64,000 nt of DNA from Chelatococcus sp. YT9 (GTDB taxonomy: Bacteria > Pseudomonadota > Alphaproteobacteria > Rhizobiales > Beijerinckiaceae). Positions 54,065 through 62,787 of the stretch are shown piece after piece. Numbering within the stretch: the first letter of the stretch is position 1; each line of letters begins with the position of its first letter. The position numbers were made by a program, and so were the translations under genes. The notes under the pieces were generated by a model. The model was given only the letters and a program-made list of their open reading frames with translations. It ran no database searches and was not told where the DNA came from. The stretch is taken from NCBI RefSeq assembly GCF_018398315.1, contig NZ_JAHBRW010000001.1:1732001-1796000 (forward strand). The letters are read 5' to 3'.

Positions 54065-54970
54065 CTACACCTTGCTCGTAAGGAGCTGCTTCAGCCCGAC
54101 GACGCGGGCGTACAAGCCGAAACAAGCCAATGTGATGATGAGCAGGATAACGGCGATCGCCGAGGCAAAGTTGAAGTTCAATAGAACATCGACCTGATAC
54201 GCGATGATGGAGGCCAGCATCTGGTCACGATCCCCGCCCATCAGCCTGGGCGTAATATAGAAGCCGGCGGCGAGAATGAAGACGAGGAGGGAGCCGCCCG
54301 CAACGCCAGGCATGCTGAGCGGAAAGTAGATCCGCCAGAAAGCCGACCAGCGACCGGCACCGAGGCTCTGTGCGACGGCGACGAAGCGCCCGTCGATGCC
54401 GCGCATGACGCTGTAGAGCGTCAGCACCATATAGGGCAGCATTGTATAGACCATGCCGATCATCAGGCCGCTTCGGTTATAGATGAGCTGTGTCTCCCCA
54501 AGGCCGAGCGTCACTAGAGCTGTATTGACTATCCCGTTAGGCCTGAGGATCACCATCCAGCCATAGGTGCGCACGAGAATACTCGTCATGAATGGCAACA
54601 TGACGCACAACATCATGAACGAACGGGCTGCCGGACCGGAGTTGGCAAGGACATAGGCCAGCGGGTAACCCACGACGAGGCTGAAGACGGTGGTCAAGAA
54701 CGCGATTTCGATCGTCAAAAGCAGTACGCGGATATAGATCGCGCGGGAAAAGAAGGCCTCGTAGTTTTGAATGGTGAAGCCGCCTTGACTGTCGCGAAAG
54801 GAACGAAGTACGACGTCGAATAACGGATAAGCGAAGAATACAGCCAGCAACGCCAGCGCGGGTAGCAGCAGCCAGAGCTGCCCTCCGCGCCACGATGCTT
54901 TTGTCTCCTCTGCGGGTGCCGCGGTTTGGGAGACGCGCACGGTGCCCTGAGTATCCACTTGAACGCTCAT
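54065..54970 (-). CDS. spermidine/putrescine-type ABC permease 1
   Basis: The 301-residue PotB-like permease has a 30-residue hydrophilic N-terminus and six membrane segments. The ATPase-docking loop is AVAQSLGAGRWSAFWRIYFP near residue 200. It starts 3 bp after the ATPase stop. Confidence 0.93.
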   Translation of the reverse strand: MSVQVDTQGTVRVSQTAAPAEETKASWRGGQLWLLLPALALLAVFFAYPLFDVVLRSFRDSQGGFTIQNYEAFFSRAIYIRVLLLTIEIAFLTTVFSLVVGYPLAYVLANSGPAARSFMMLCVMLPFMTSILVRTYGWMVILRPNGIVNTALVTLGLGETQLIYNRSGLMIGMVYTMLPYMVLTLYSVMRGIDGRFVAVAQSLGAGRWSAFWRIYFPLSMPGVAGGSLLVFILAAGFYITPRLMGGDRDQMLASIIAYQVDVLLNFNFASAIAVILLIITLACFGLYARVVGLKQLLTSKV

Positions 54971-54973
54971 GTG

Positions 54974-56122
54974 TCAGTGCCCTCCGGCGGGTGCCGGTGG
55001 CAGGATGCGGGCGTCGGCTCGCGACCAGCGCACGCGCACCGCATCGCCCTCTGCAAACCGCCGGTGTTCCATGCTCTGGCGCGCGGCTTTGACGACGAGC
55101 GTTTCCATGAGCGCCGGTCGGTTTTCGCCGACAGCCACATGGTAGCGAATGGCATCGCCGAGGTAGGTGACTGCGGCTATGCGGCCCTCCCAGCTATTCT
55201 CCGGCTCATCCGCGGTTTCGTTGCTTTCGATGCTGAGGCTTTCAGGGCGCAGCGATGCTGCCACATGGTCTCCTGCCTGGAATCCATCGGCCCGGGCGAT
55301 GATCCGCCGTCCCGTCGGATGGTCAATCCGCAAGGTTCCATCAGTATGCGCGGCCATGACGACGCCGCGTACGAGGTTTGTGTCTCCCATGAAGCCCGCA
55401 ACAAAAGCGGTGGCTGGGCGATCGTAGAGATCTTCTGGGGAGCCGCTCTGCTCAATACGTCCACCTTGCATCACCACAATCTGGTCGGCCATAGTGAGGG
55501 CCTCCTCCTGGTCATGGGTGACATAGATCACCGTGACATCGAGACGGCGCTGGAGGGCCTTCAGCTCGATTTGCAGCGATGAGCGAAGCTTCTTATCGAG
55601 CGCCCCCAGGGGCTCATCCATCAAGAGGACGCGTGGCTCAAAAACGAGCGCGCGCGCAAGGGCCACACGCTGCTGTTGACCGCCGGACAACTCACGCGGA
55701 TACCGTTTGCCAAGCCCGGCGAGTTCCACGGTTTCGAGCATGCGCGCGACGCGCTGGGCGATTTCGGCCTGGGGAACGCGGCGCATGACAAGCGGGAAGG
55801 CGACGTTGTCGAACACTGTCATATGAGGGAAAAGCGCGTAGTTCTGGAAGACGACACCGAGATCACGCTTTTGCGGTGGAAGAGCCGCGATGTCCCGGCC
55901 GGAGACGAGAATCCGGCCCCGGGTCGGGGCAACGAAGCCGGCGATCATCATCAGCGTCGTCGTCTTGCCCGAACCGCTCGGGCCCAAAACCGTGCAGAAC
56001 TGGCCCGCGCCGACGGATAGGTCAATCCCGCTCACAGCAACGAAGCTGGCGTAGGTCTTCCAAAGATTTTCGAGGATGATCGGGGTTCCGCCTGCTCCGT
56101 CGTGCATATGGCTCATCGACAT
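54974..56122 (-). CDS. spermidine/putrescine-type ABC ATPase
   Basis: The 382-residue PotA-like ATPase has Walker A GPSGSGKTTT near residue 49, signature [15 protein letters not shown] near 145, Walker B LLMDEPLGALD and a C-terminal TOBE domain. ATG 56122 is used; ATG 56116 has better spacing to AGGG. Compared with its paralogue at 43165 it has no repeat insertion. Confidence 0.94.
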   Translation of the reverse strand: MSMSHMHDGAGGTPIILENLWKTYASFVAVSGIDLSVGAGQFCTVLGPSGSGKTTTLMMIAGFVAPTRGRILVSGRDIAALPPQKRDLGVVFQNYALFPHMTVFDNVAFPLVMRRVPQAEIAQRVARMLETVELAGLGKRYPRELSGGQQQRVALARALVFEPRVLLMDEPLGALDKKLRSSLQIELKALQRRLDVTVIYVTHDQEEALTMADQIVVMQGGRIEQSGSPEDLYDRPATAFVAGFMGDTNLVRGVVMAAHTDGTLRIDHPTGRRIIARADGFQAGDHVAASLRPESLSIESNETADEPENSWEGRIAAVTYLGDAIRYHVAVGENRPALMETLVVKAARQSMEHRRFAEGDAVRVRWSRADARILPPAPAGGH

Positions 56123-56290
56123 ACCCTGCTGCTCTCAAAATGGACTGATCGCGTCGAGACGTGAAGGAAGCGGGAAGTCTGGCGCTCTTGTACGGTCAAG
56201 ATCGTCGTTGAACCGGAATACCCGCATGCCGCGGTCGACATTGCATGACGAGGTATTTCCGTATCAGGGCCTCGCTCTATTCACGAGACG

Positions 56291-56323
56291 GTGGTTGTGC
56301 GCGCGATGGCGGCGCACAACCAC
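56291..56323 (-). repeat. 12-bp perfect stem-loop between binding-protein and ATPase genes
   Basis: GTGGTTGTGCGC (56291-56302) pairs perfectly with 56312-56323 over a 9-nt loop, 6 bp after the binding-protein stop. No T-run follows on the minus strand. It lies in the 207-bp gap before the ATPase gene and probably sets differential expression. Confidence 0.7.
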
Positions 56324-56329
56324 GATACC

Positions 56330-57418
56330 TTATCCGAGAAGAAATTCTTCCCAGCGGGTTGCGACCTGCGCCCTGTTCTTGAGCCACCAGTCCGCGTTCT
56401 GCTCGAAACCTTTCTGCGCGATGGCCGGGAAAGTCGGCAGCGTTTCGGCAACATCTTTAGCGATGAACTCGAACGCACGCCTGTTCTCGGGGCTGAGCCC
56501 GATTTGCGGCAGGGTCCTGGCTTGGGCCTCCGGGCTGGACGAATAGTCGAGAAGACGCAGGGCTGCGTCGCGGTTGGGGGCGTTCTTCAACACGGCCGTA
56601 TATTCGGTGAGCCGCATCGCTTGGTTCCATTCGACCGCCAGCGGCGCTCCCCCCTTGCGCAGGGCCTCCACACGATTGGTCCAGAGACTCCCGAGGACCG
56701 CGGTCTTCTCGGCGAGAAGGGAGGCTCCTAACGCGCCGCTATCGAAGAACTTCACGACATGCGGTTTGATCTGCCGAAGCTTGGCGAACGCACGGTCGAT
56801 ATCCAGTGGGTAAAGCTGCTCCACCGGGACTCCATCGGCCAGAAGCGCAAACTCAAGGTTGGGAGCAATGGCCTTTGCGTCCTGCAGCATGCGCTTCCCG
56901 GGGAAGCTGTTCACATCCCAGAACTGCTTCCAATCTGTCGGATGGGTCTTCGGGAAAGCTTCGGTGTTATAGACAAGCGCCTCGGCAAAGGAGGCATAGC
57001 TGATGAAGTCAGGCCCGACCGTGCCGATATCTTTCGGATCGGTATATTCGAAGCGCGATACATCCAGAGGCTGCAGCGCGCCTTTGGCCTGAAGTGTCAG
57101 GATTGCAACTGCATTGCCCTCGACAATATCAAGCTCGCGCGAGCCGGCTTCCACCATAGCCAATAATTTGCCGGTGTTGGCCGCGACACCGACAACCTCG
57201 ATGCCGGTCTTCTGCGTGAAACTGTTCCAGGTGCCCGCTTGCAAGGCATCCTGGTACGACCCTCCCGAGGTTCTCACCAGCACGCGGCCGCCGCTTTGCG
57301 CGCGGATGACATTCGGTGCGGCGATCGCGGCCGCGCCGACCGCGATGCCACCTATGACGGACCGACGCGAATAGGTCGATCGGCGGGTTATGCCATCAGA
57401 GTGCGTGTTATCGGTCAT
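56330..57418 (-). CDS. ABC substrate-binding protein with Tat-type leader
   Basis: The 362-residue family-1 binding protein carries a twin-arginine motif (YSRRSVIGG) at residues 16-24, a hydrophobic h-region and a cleavage site near IRA/QS. The mature N-terminus GGRVLVRTSGGSYQDALQA is typical. Tat export suggests folding, or a cofactor or metal complex bound before export. It follows the monooxygenase-like gene by 35 bp and heads the transporter genes. Confidence 0.92.
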   Translation of the reverse strand: MTDNTHSDGITRRSTYSRRSVIGGIAVGAAAIAAPNVIRAQSGGRVLVRTSGGSYQDALQAGTWNSFTQKTGIEVVGVAANTGKLLAMVEAGSRELDIVEGNAVAILTLQAKGALQPLDVSRFEYTDPKDIGTVGPDFISYASFAEALVYNTEAFPKTHPTDWKQFWDVNSFPGKRMLQDAKAIAPNLEFALLADGVPVEQLYPLDIDRAFAKLRQIKPHVVKFFDSGALGASLLAEKTAVLGSLWTNRVEALRKGGAPLAVEWNQAMRLTEYTAVLKNAPNRDAALRLLDYSSSPEAQARTLPQIGLSPENRRAFEFIAKDVAETLPTFPAIAQKGFEQNADWWLKNRAQVATRWEEFLLG

Positions 57419-57453
57419 TGTGTTCCCCTGTTATTGATGAGAATACCGACTAT

Positions 57454-58716
57454 TTACGCGATAGCAGAGAGCTTCTCCTGCGGGTTGAAGCCAAAATCAC
57501 GCCATGTCTTGGGCTGATCAAGCTTTTGACCATACTTCGTCTTTGAGAACTGGCGTCCTCCGTCGAGAATGCCAGCTGCAAGTTGCCCCATCAGCTGCGT
57601 ATCCCGCGTGTGCAGCATGCTGGCCTTCACTTCGCGCCAGAAACGCTCAAAGGGGTGGAAGGTAAACAGCGCCCGCGCGCCGCAGATCTCGAAGGCCTTG
57701 TCTGCGGCGTTGAGAGCCACTTTCTTGGACGTATGCAGCGCACGATAGGATGCAAGGATGGCCTCGTCAAAGCGTTCCTGGTCCCATAGCCACACAGCAT
57801 AGGTGTACGATGCGCGCGCCGCCTGGATACCGGACTCGATCTCGGCAAGATTGTACATCAACACTTCGTCGCGGCTGAGGTAGTTCCGCGCTTTGATGAA
57901 TTCGACGATGTTGTCGACGATGCCCTGTGCGCAGCCTACGAGATGCGCGGCATGAGAGCATTCATAGGTATAAGGGTCCTTCTGAACGAAGTCGCCCGGT
58001 TCGCCCATGACATCCTGCCAGGGGATGAACACGTTATCCAACTTCGCTGTCCAGGAAACCGTGCCGCGCAGGCCGATGGATTCACTCCAGCTATCCTCGA
58101 AACTGAGGCCGGGCGCGGTTCGGGGCACAATAGAAATGACGAGGCCCTCGCCATTGCTCTTCGCCCCGGGGGCTAGAGCCCAGAAAGCGAGGAGGTCGGC
58201 GGCCGGGGCCATGGAGCAAAAATGCTTCTCGCCAGTAGCGCGGAAGCCGCCATCGACCGGCTCGAAGAGAGAATCGAAGGTCAGTTTTGTTGCAACGTTT
58301 TCTGCCTTGAATTGCCGTGGATTGACCTCGCTGCCGAGGGATCCCATCAGCGCGTCGTCATTGACGATCTGGCCGAGCCATCTCTCTTTCTGTGCCTTGC
58401 TGCCCATGCGGCTGACGAGGCCAACCTGGTGGAAGTGAATCAGCAAGTTCCACGCCGTTGTGGGGCAAATGCGCGCGAGCTCTTCGGCAACGGCAAACTG
58501 GGTCATGCCCAAGCTTCCGCGCCGTTGCGGATTGAACCCCCCGAATTCTCTGGGAACCTGCAGAAGGTGGAATTTCTGCTTCTTCAGCTCGGCGAAATTC
58601 TCTTCGGGAAACGCGGCTTCCCGGTCGTATTTGTCAGCATTGGCCTGGAGCAGGGGGCCGAGCGCGCGGGCCCGTTCAACCCATTCGCGTTGTTCGGCGC
58701 TGAGTGAAAAATCCAT
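57454..58716 (-). CDS. acyl-CoA-dehydrogenase-fold flavin monooxygenase candidate
   Basis: The 420-residue protein has the acyl-CoA dehydrogenase fold: an N-terminal helical domain, a middle beta domain (FRATGEKHFCSMAPAADLLA) and a C-terminal helical domain of the Acyl-CoA_dh_2 type. That subtype includes DszC- and HpaB-like enzymes using reduced FMN rather than oxidising acyl-CoA. A flavin reductase gene in the same operon supports this. It is the first gene of the operon, starting at ATG 58716. Reaction on a nitrogen- or sulfur-containing substrate is inferred. Confidence 0.88.
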   Translation of the reverse strand: MDFSLSAEQREWVERARALGPLLQANADKYDREAAFPEENFAELKKQKFHLLQVPREFGGFNPQRRGSLGMTQFAVAEELARICPTTAWNLLIHFHQVGLVSRMGSKAQKERWLGQIVNDDALMGSLGSEVNPRQFKAENVATKLTFDSLFEPVDGGFRATGEKHFCSMAPAADLLAFWALAPGAKSNGEGLVISIVPRTAPGLSFEDSWSESIGLRGTVSWTAKLDNVFIPWQDVMGEPGDFVQKDPYTYECSHAAHLVGCAQGIVDNIVEFIKARNYLSRDEVLMYNLAEIESGIQAARASYTYAVWLWDQERFDEAILASYRALHTSKKVALNAADKAFEICGARALFTFHPFERFWREVKASMLHTRDTQLMGQLAAGILDGGRQFSKTKYGQKLDQPKTWRDFGFNPQEKLSAIA

Positions 58717-59238
58717 GATCTGCCCACCTCTGTATACGGGATACAGAATTCTGGACTCGGAATGCACGACCTGTCAAGCAGCGATGCGTGCGTCGCTAGC
58801 CGGAGGAGCTGATAAGGAGGAAATTCCCGGAACTGGCGGTGCAGACCGCATTGATAAGCCTGCGCTCCTGCAGGGCGCGTGGTGTTGAGATCCATGAACG
58901 AAGAATGATGTCGCGGCAGGGTCCGCGTCGCACGTTCGTAAGCGAGTGGCGTGCGTTACGTGCAGGGATTGGAGCCGAGGGCATCATGCAGAGCTGGCCG
59001 GCCGCCGTCGCATCAGGAGCTGACGGACCTGGCGCCCGACGCGCTCCATCGCGGGTCGTTGCCATGATGTCTCGCAAGGGGTGCGAGCTTGTACAAGCGG
59101 TAGGCGAGGCTAGCCTGCTACGCGGTCAAATGGGAGGCTCGGCCTTGGGACCGTTGGCCTTGATAGCGCTGATTGGCTGGCGCGCCATCGCGCCAACCAT
59201 TCGCGTCTCTATCTCTGAACTCGAACTTGGCGCCGGGT
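58717..59238. other. intergenic stretch with promoter but no gene
   Basis: Beyond the promoter and operator near 58730-58777, the remaining 460 bp to the dipeptide permease stop hold no recognisable gene. A stem-loop of 10 bp with one mismatch (59175-59184 with 59189-59198) lies 41 bp after the dppC-like stop and may be the 3' end of that transcript. Confidence 0.5.
58730..58777 (-). promoter_or_regulatory. promoter and inverted-repeat operator of the monooxygenase operon
   Basis: On the minus strand TTGACA (58777-58772) and CAGAAT (58753-58748) are 18 bp apart. The inverted repeat CTGTAT-ACGGG-ATACAG (58730-58746) lies over the expected transcription start. The arms are perfect over 6 bp. 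The geometry suits repression by the GntR encoded in the operon. Confidence 0.6.
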
Positions 59239-60135
59239 TTACTCGAGGCGCGGGTCCAGCACGTCGCGCAGGCCATCGCCGAACAAGTTCAGCCCCAGGA
59301 CCGTCAGGCCGATCACGATGCCAGGGCACAGGGTGATCCACGGCGCCTCGACCACATAGTCCCTGCCGTCCGCGATGATATTGCCCCAGCTTGGCGTCGG
59401 CGGCGGCGGTCCCACTCCAAGAAAGCTCAGAGCGGCATCGGCCAGAACCGCATAGGCAAAGATGAAGGTCAAATCGATAATAAGGGGGGCCATACTGTTG
59501 GGCAGGATATGTCGGAGCAGAATACGGAAGTTATTGACCCCCGCCATTCGCGCGGCTTCCACATATTCGGAGTTGCGCAGCACCATTACAGCGGCGCGCA
59601 TGATTCTTGCTGTGCGCGGCATATAAGCGATCGATAGCGCGATCACCACATTCACCACGCCGCTGCCCAGAGCGGCCGCAATGCCGATCGCCAGCATGAG
59701 CGATGGAAAAGCCATCAAAGCGTCCATCACGCGCATGAGGAAGCCATCGAGCTTGCGATAATAACCAGCGAGCGCGCCGATGAGGGTACCGCCCAGGCCC
59801 GCTATTGCGACAACCGCAATGCCGATGAACAACGAGAGATGCCCGCCGTAGACGACGCGCAGGAATATATCCCGCCCGTAGTGATCCGTGCCGAACCAAT
59901 GCTCTGCCGAGGGCGGCAGGAACCGGGTGCGGAAGCTCAGGCGCATCGGATCGCCGGTGAGGAGAAACGGTCCGAGAAGCGCAAAGGCGGTGATGACTGC
60001 GACGATAGCCGCGCCAATCATCAACCCCTTGTGCGCAATGCACCGCCGGAGGAGGCGCGAACTTTGGCTCGCGCTCGACCGGCCGTCGGTAAAGGCTCCC
60101 TCGGCGGCCGCAAGGGCAACTGTGGACTTATCCAT
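59239..60135 (-). CDS. dipeptide/oligopeptide-type ABC permease (DppC-like)
   Basis: The 298-residue permease has a long hydrophilic N-terminus, six membrane segments and family landmarks HWFGTDHYGRDIFLRVVYGG and VLGLNLFGDGLRDVLDPRLE at the C-terminus. It overlaps the DppB-like gene by 8 bp. No DppD or DppF ATPase follows; the next 520 bp are non-coding. Confidence 0.93.
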   Translation of the reverse strand: MDKSTVALAAAEGAFTDGRSSASQSSRLLRRCIAHKGLMIGAAIVAVITAFALLGPFLLTGDPMRLSFRTRFLPPSAEHWFGTDHYGRDIFLRVVYGGHLSLFIGIAVVAIAGLGGTLIGALAGYYRKLDGFLMRVMDALMAFPSLMLAIGIAAALGSGVVNVVIALSIAYMPRTARIMRAAVMVLRNSEYVEAARMAGVNNFRILLRHILPNSMAPLIIDLTFIFAYAVLADAALSFLGVGPPPPTPSWGNIIADGRDYVVEAPWITLCPGIVIGLTVLGLNLFGDGLRDVLDPRLE

Positions 60136-61072
60136 TCTTCACCCGCGGGTCGAGATAGGCGTAAAGAAGGTCGATCGTCAGGTTTATCAGCACCATCGCC
60201 AGTGCGACGGCTAGAAGCGAGCCCTGGATAACCGGATAGTCACGTCTCAAGATGCCTTGCACTACCAGGCGTCCCACTCCGGGCAGAGAGAAAATCTCCT
60301 CAATGACGACGGCACCGGAGAGGGCGACATTCACGAGGATGCCGATGACCGTCACGACGGGGATCAATACGTTGGAGAAAGCATGCCGGCCGATAACGGT
60401 GTTTTCACCCACGCCCTTTGCCCGCGCGGTCCGCACGTAGTCCTGTCTCAGGACCTCCAGGGTCGTTGCGCGGGTCATCCTGGCGAGAAGGCCGATCTGG
60501 AAAGCCGCGAGGGCGAGCGCTGGCAACGTGAGGGACCGGAGACAGCCTATAACGCTTTCGCTCAACGGCACATAACCGCCTGATGGTAACCACTCCAGCT
60601 GTACCGAGAACAGCAGGATCGCGGCAATGCTGAGCCAGAACGTCGGAAGGGAAACGCCTAGCAAAGCAATCGTCATGATCGCTGTATCGGTCCAACGATT
60701 ATGATTGTAGGCCGCGATAAGGCCAGCGAGAATCCCCAGCGGTATCGTCAATACCATTGAATACAAGGTCAAGAGTAACGTGACGGGAAAGCGCTCGGCG
60801 ATGGCCTGCGCCACGCTGCGCCCGAGCATGTAAGACATGCCGAGATCGAGCTGGGCGAGATTCGTCAGCCAGAGAATAAACTGCTCGAGAATGGGCCGAT
60901 CGAGCCCAAGGCTGCTGCGGATCGATGCGATCTGATCAGCTGTCGCATCCGGTCCCGCGATCACCTGCGCGGCATCGCCGGGGATGATATGAATGAGACC
61001 GAATGCAAGCAGACTGACGAGAAGCAAGACTGGAATTGCGCCAGTCAACCGGCGCGCAATATACACCATCAT
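60128..61072 (-). CDS. dipeptide/oligopeptide-type ABC permease (DppB-like)
   Basis: The 314-residue permease has the DppB N-terminal membrane anchor, the periplasmic segment SLGLDRPILEQFILWLTNLA and the docking loop DYVRTARAKGVGENTVIGRH. It pairs with the DppC-like protein. ATG 61072 or 61069 are both possible. It is 24 bp behind the binding-protein gene. Confidence 0.93.
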   Translation of the reverse strand: MMVYIARRLTGAIPVLLLVSLLAFGLIHIIPGDAAQVIAGPDATADQIASIRSSLGLDRPILEQFILWLTNLAQLDLGMSYMLGRSVAQAIAERFPVTLLLTLYSMVLTIPLGILAGLIAAYNHNRWTDTAIMTIALLGVSLPTFWLSIAAILLFSVQLEWLPSGGYVPLSESVIGCLRSLTLPALALAAFQIGLLARMTRATTLEVLRQDYVRTARAKGVGENTVIGRHAFSNVLIPVVTVIGILVNVALSGAVVIEEIFSLPGVGRLVVQGILRRDYPVIQGSLLAVALAMVLINLTIDLLYAYLDPRVKNG

Positions 61073-61096
61073 TGCTTATCAAACCCAGTGACTGCG

Positions 61097-62671
61097 TTAC
61101 GTGTACCAAATGTCCCAAAGACGGATTCCGTCATATGGCACGAAGTTGGCAATGGAAGATTTCGTCGCCTGCTTGATATTGCGATCGCCAATCTTCAGCT
61201 GCTGGACCTGGCTGTTGAGATGCGTCTCGATCACCTGCCAAGCGGCTTTCTGCTCCTGCTTGGTTGTGGCAGCCAGCAACTTGACCCAGGCCTCCTCCAT
61301 GGCCGCGTCATCCTTGTAGAACGACCAGTTGCTGCTGCCTGAAACCAGCCGTTGGTACTGGAACGGTCCGAGCAGCGGCTGGATGGCATAGGCCGTGCTG
61401 AACAGGTTGTGGGTGGTCGGATCGTTTCTGCGGGCATTGGCGCCCGGCCAATCGAGAACATCGAGGCGAATTTTCATGCCGGCGGCTTTAAGCTGTTCGG
61501 ACATGACAACAGCGACTTCCTGGAGAGAGGGAATATCACCGCTGGTCAGTATGACGATTTCCTCGCCGCGATAGCCGGCTTCGGCCAACAAGGCTTTCGC
61601 GCGCGCGGTGTCGTTCAGATTATAGATCAGCTGGTCCGCGTTGCTCGGGTAGAATTCGCTGTCCTTGTAAACGAACGACGGATTCAGCTCGTAGGCGCCT
61701 TCAGCGGCGATGGCCATAAGTTCTTCCTGGCCGATCGCGGCCTGAATGGCCTGTCGAACCAGAAGCTTGTCCGTCGGAGCTCTTTGGACATTTATCGGAA
61801 CGACGTTGATGCTGCGCTTCGTCTGTTCGTAGATTTTGAAGCGGTTGTCCTTTTCCAAACGATCGGCTGCCTGGATAGGCACTTCATCCAGGATGTCGTA
61901 TTGGCCGCTTTGCAAACCGGCCACGCGTCCGCTTGCTTCGGAGACCACCGCAAAAGCGATGTCATCGACATAAGCCTGCCTGTAGCCGCCATATCCATCC
62001 CGCGCCTTATAGGCGGTATTTGGCGCGTAATCGGCAAACCGGCGCCCCCGGAGCCGTGTCACGCCGTCCCAGTCTACGAATGCGAAGGGCCCCGTCGAGA
62101 TCGGCTGCGCCTGATTGGCCTCCTTGTCGCATTCCTCTGCCGGAATGATCGTCATGGGTGAAGCGGGCGATTTGATCAGCTCCAGCCAGCTGGGCATGGA
62201 CGATTTCAGCTCGACGACCAGCGTAGTGGCGTCCGGCGTGCTGATCCGGTCGACGTTGGCGAGGCGCGCCTTTTCCGGGCTGACGCGCGCGTAGCGCTCA
62301 AGCGAGCGCTTCGCATCCGTCGCGCTCATTTCCTTGCCATTATGAAATGGCACGTTCTTGCGGAGCCGGAAAGTGTAAGTGCGGAAGTCCGGAGAGACGT
62401 TCAGGTCTTCTGCCAGCTGCAGTTGAGCCGATCCGCGCTCATCAATGGTGACCAGTGTCTCGCACATATGCATAAGCACGTTGCGCGCCACTTGCGATCG
62501 CGAAAAGTGAGGGTCTACCGTTTCAGTCGCTGCGCTCATTGCGACAGTAACGCTTCCTCCTTTCTTCGGCTGAGCCGCGCCTTGCGCTGCGGTGTACGCT
62601 GGCAGGCCAAGTGTTCCCGCTGCGATACCGGCAGACGCCTGCAGCATTTGCCGTCTGGTCACATCGATCAT
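61097..62671 (-). CDS. dipeptide/oligopeptide-type ABC binding protein, Tat-type leader
   Basis: The 524-residue family-5 binding protein begins MIDVTRRQMLQASAG, a twin-arginine-type leader, with cleavage near AQG/AA. It has the usual features of the group (KKGGSVTVAMSAATETVDPH and PFHNGKEMSATDAKRSLERY). Family ligands are peptides, opines, nickel complexes and glycosides. GAGGGG precedes ATG 62671. It is co-directional with the hydroxyacid dehydrogenase gene across 116 bp. Confidence 0.92.
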   Translation of the reverse strand: MIDVTRRQMLQASAGIAAGTLGLPAYTAAQGAAQPKKGGSVTVAMSAATETVDPHFSRSQVARNVLMHMCETLVTIDERGSAQLQLAEDLNVSPDFRTYTFRLRKNVPFHNGKEMSATDAKRSLERYARVSPEKARLANVDRISTPDATTLVVELKSSMPSWLELIKSPASPMTIIPAEECDKEANQAQPISTGPFAFVDWDGVTRLRGRRFADYAPNTAYKARDGYGGYRQAYVDDIAFAVVSEASGRVAGLQSGQYDILDEVPIQAADRLEKDNRFKIYEQTKRSINVVPINVQRAPTDKLLVRQAIQAAIGQEELMAIAAEGAYELNPSFVYKDSEFYPSNADQLIYNLNDTARAKALLAEAGYRGEEIVILTSGDIPSLQEVAVVMSEQLKAAGMKIRLDVLDWPGANARRNDPTTHNLFSTAYAIQPLLGPFQYQRLVSGSSNWSFYKDDAAMEEAWVKLLAATTKQEQKAAWQVIETHLNSQVQQLKIGDRNIKQATKSSIANFVPYDGIRLWDIWYT

Positions 62672-62787
62672 TTTGCAATACCCCTCGTTTTTGTTGCACG
62701 GTCGCTTCGCGCTCTCTGCGACCACACCTCTCTAGGATTTGACGCGCTCTCGCGTGTCGTGAGCGCGTCGGAATGCTTTTCGTTCGC

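Noticed and set aside
58839-59336. Open frame in the gap after the dipeptide permease
   Set aside because: It runs into the permease gene on the opposite strand, is low in informative residues and matches nothing I recognise.
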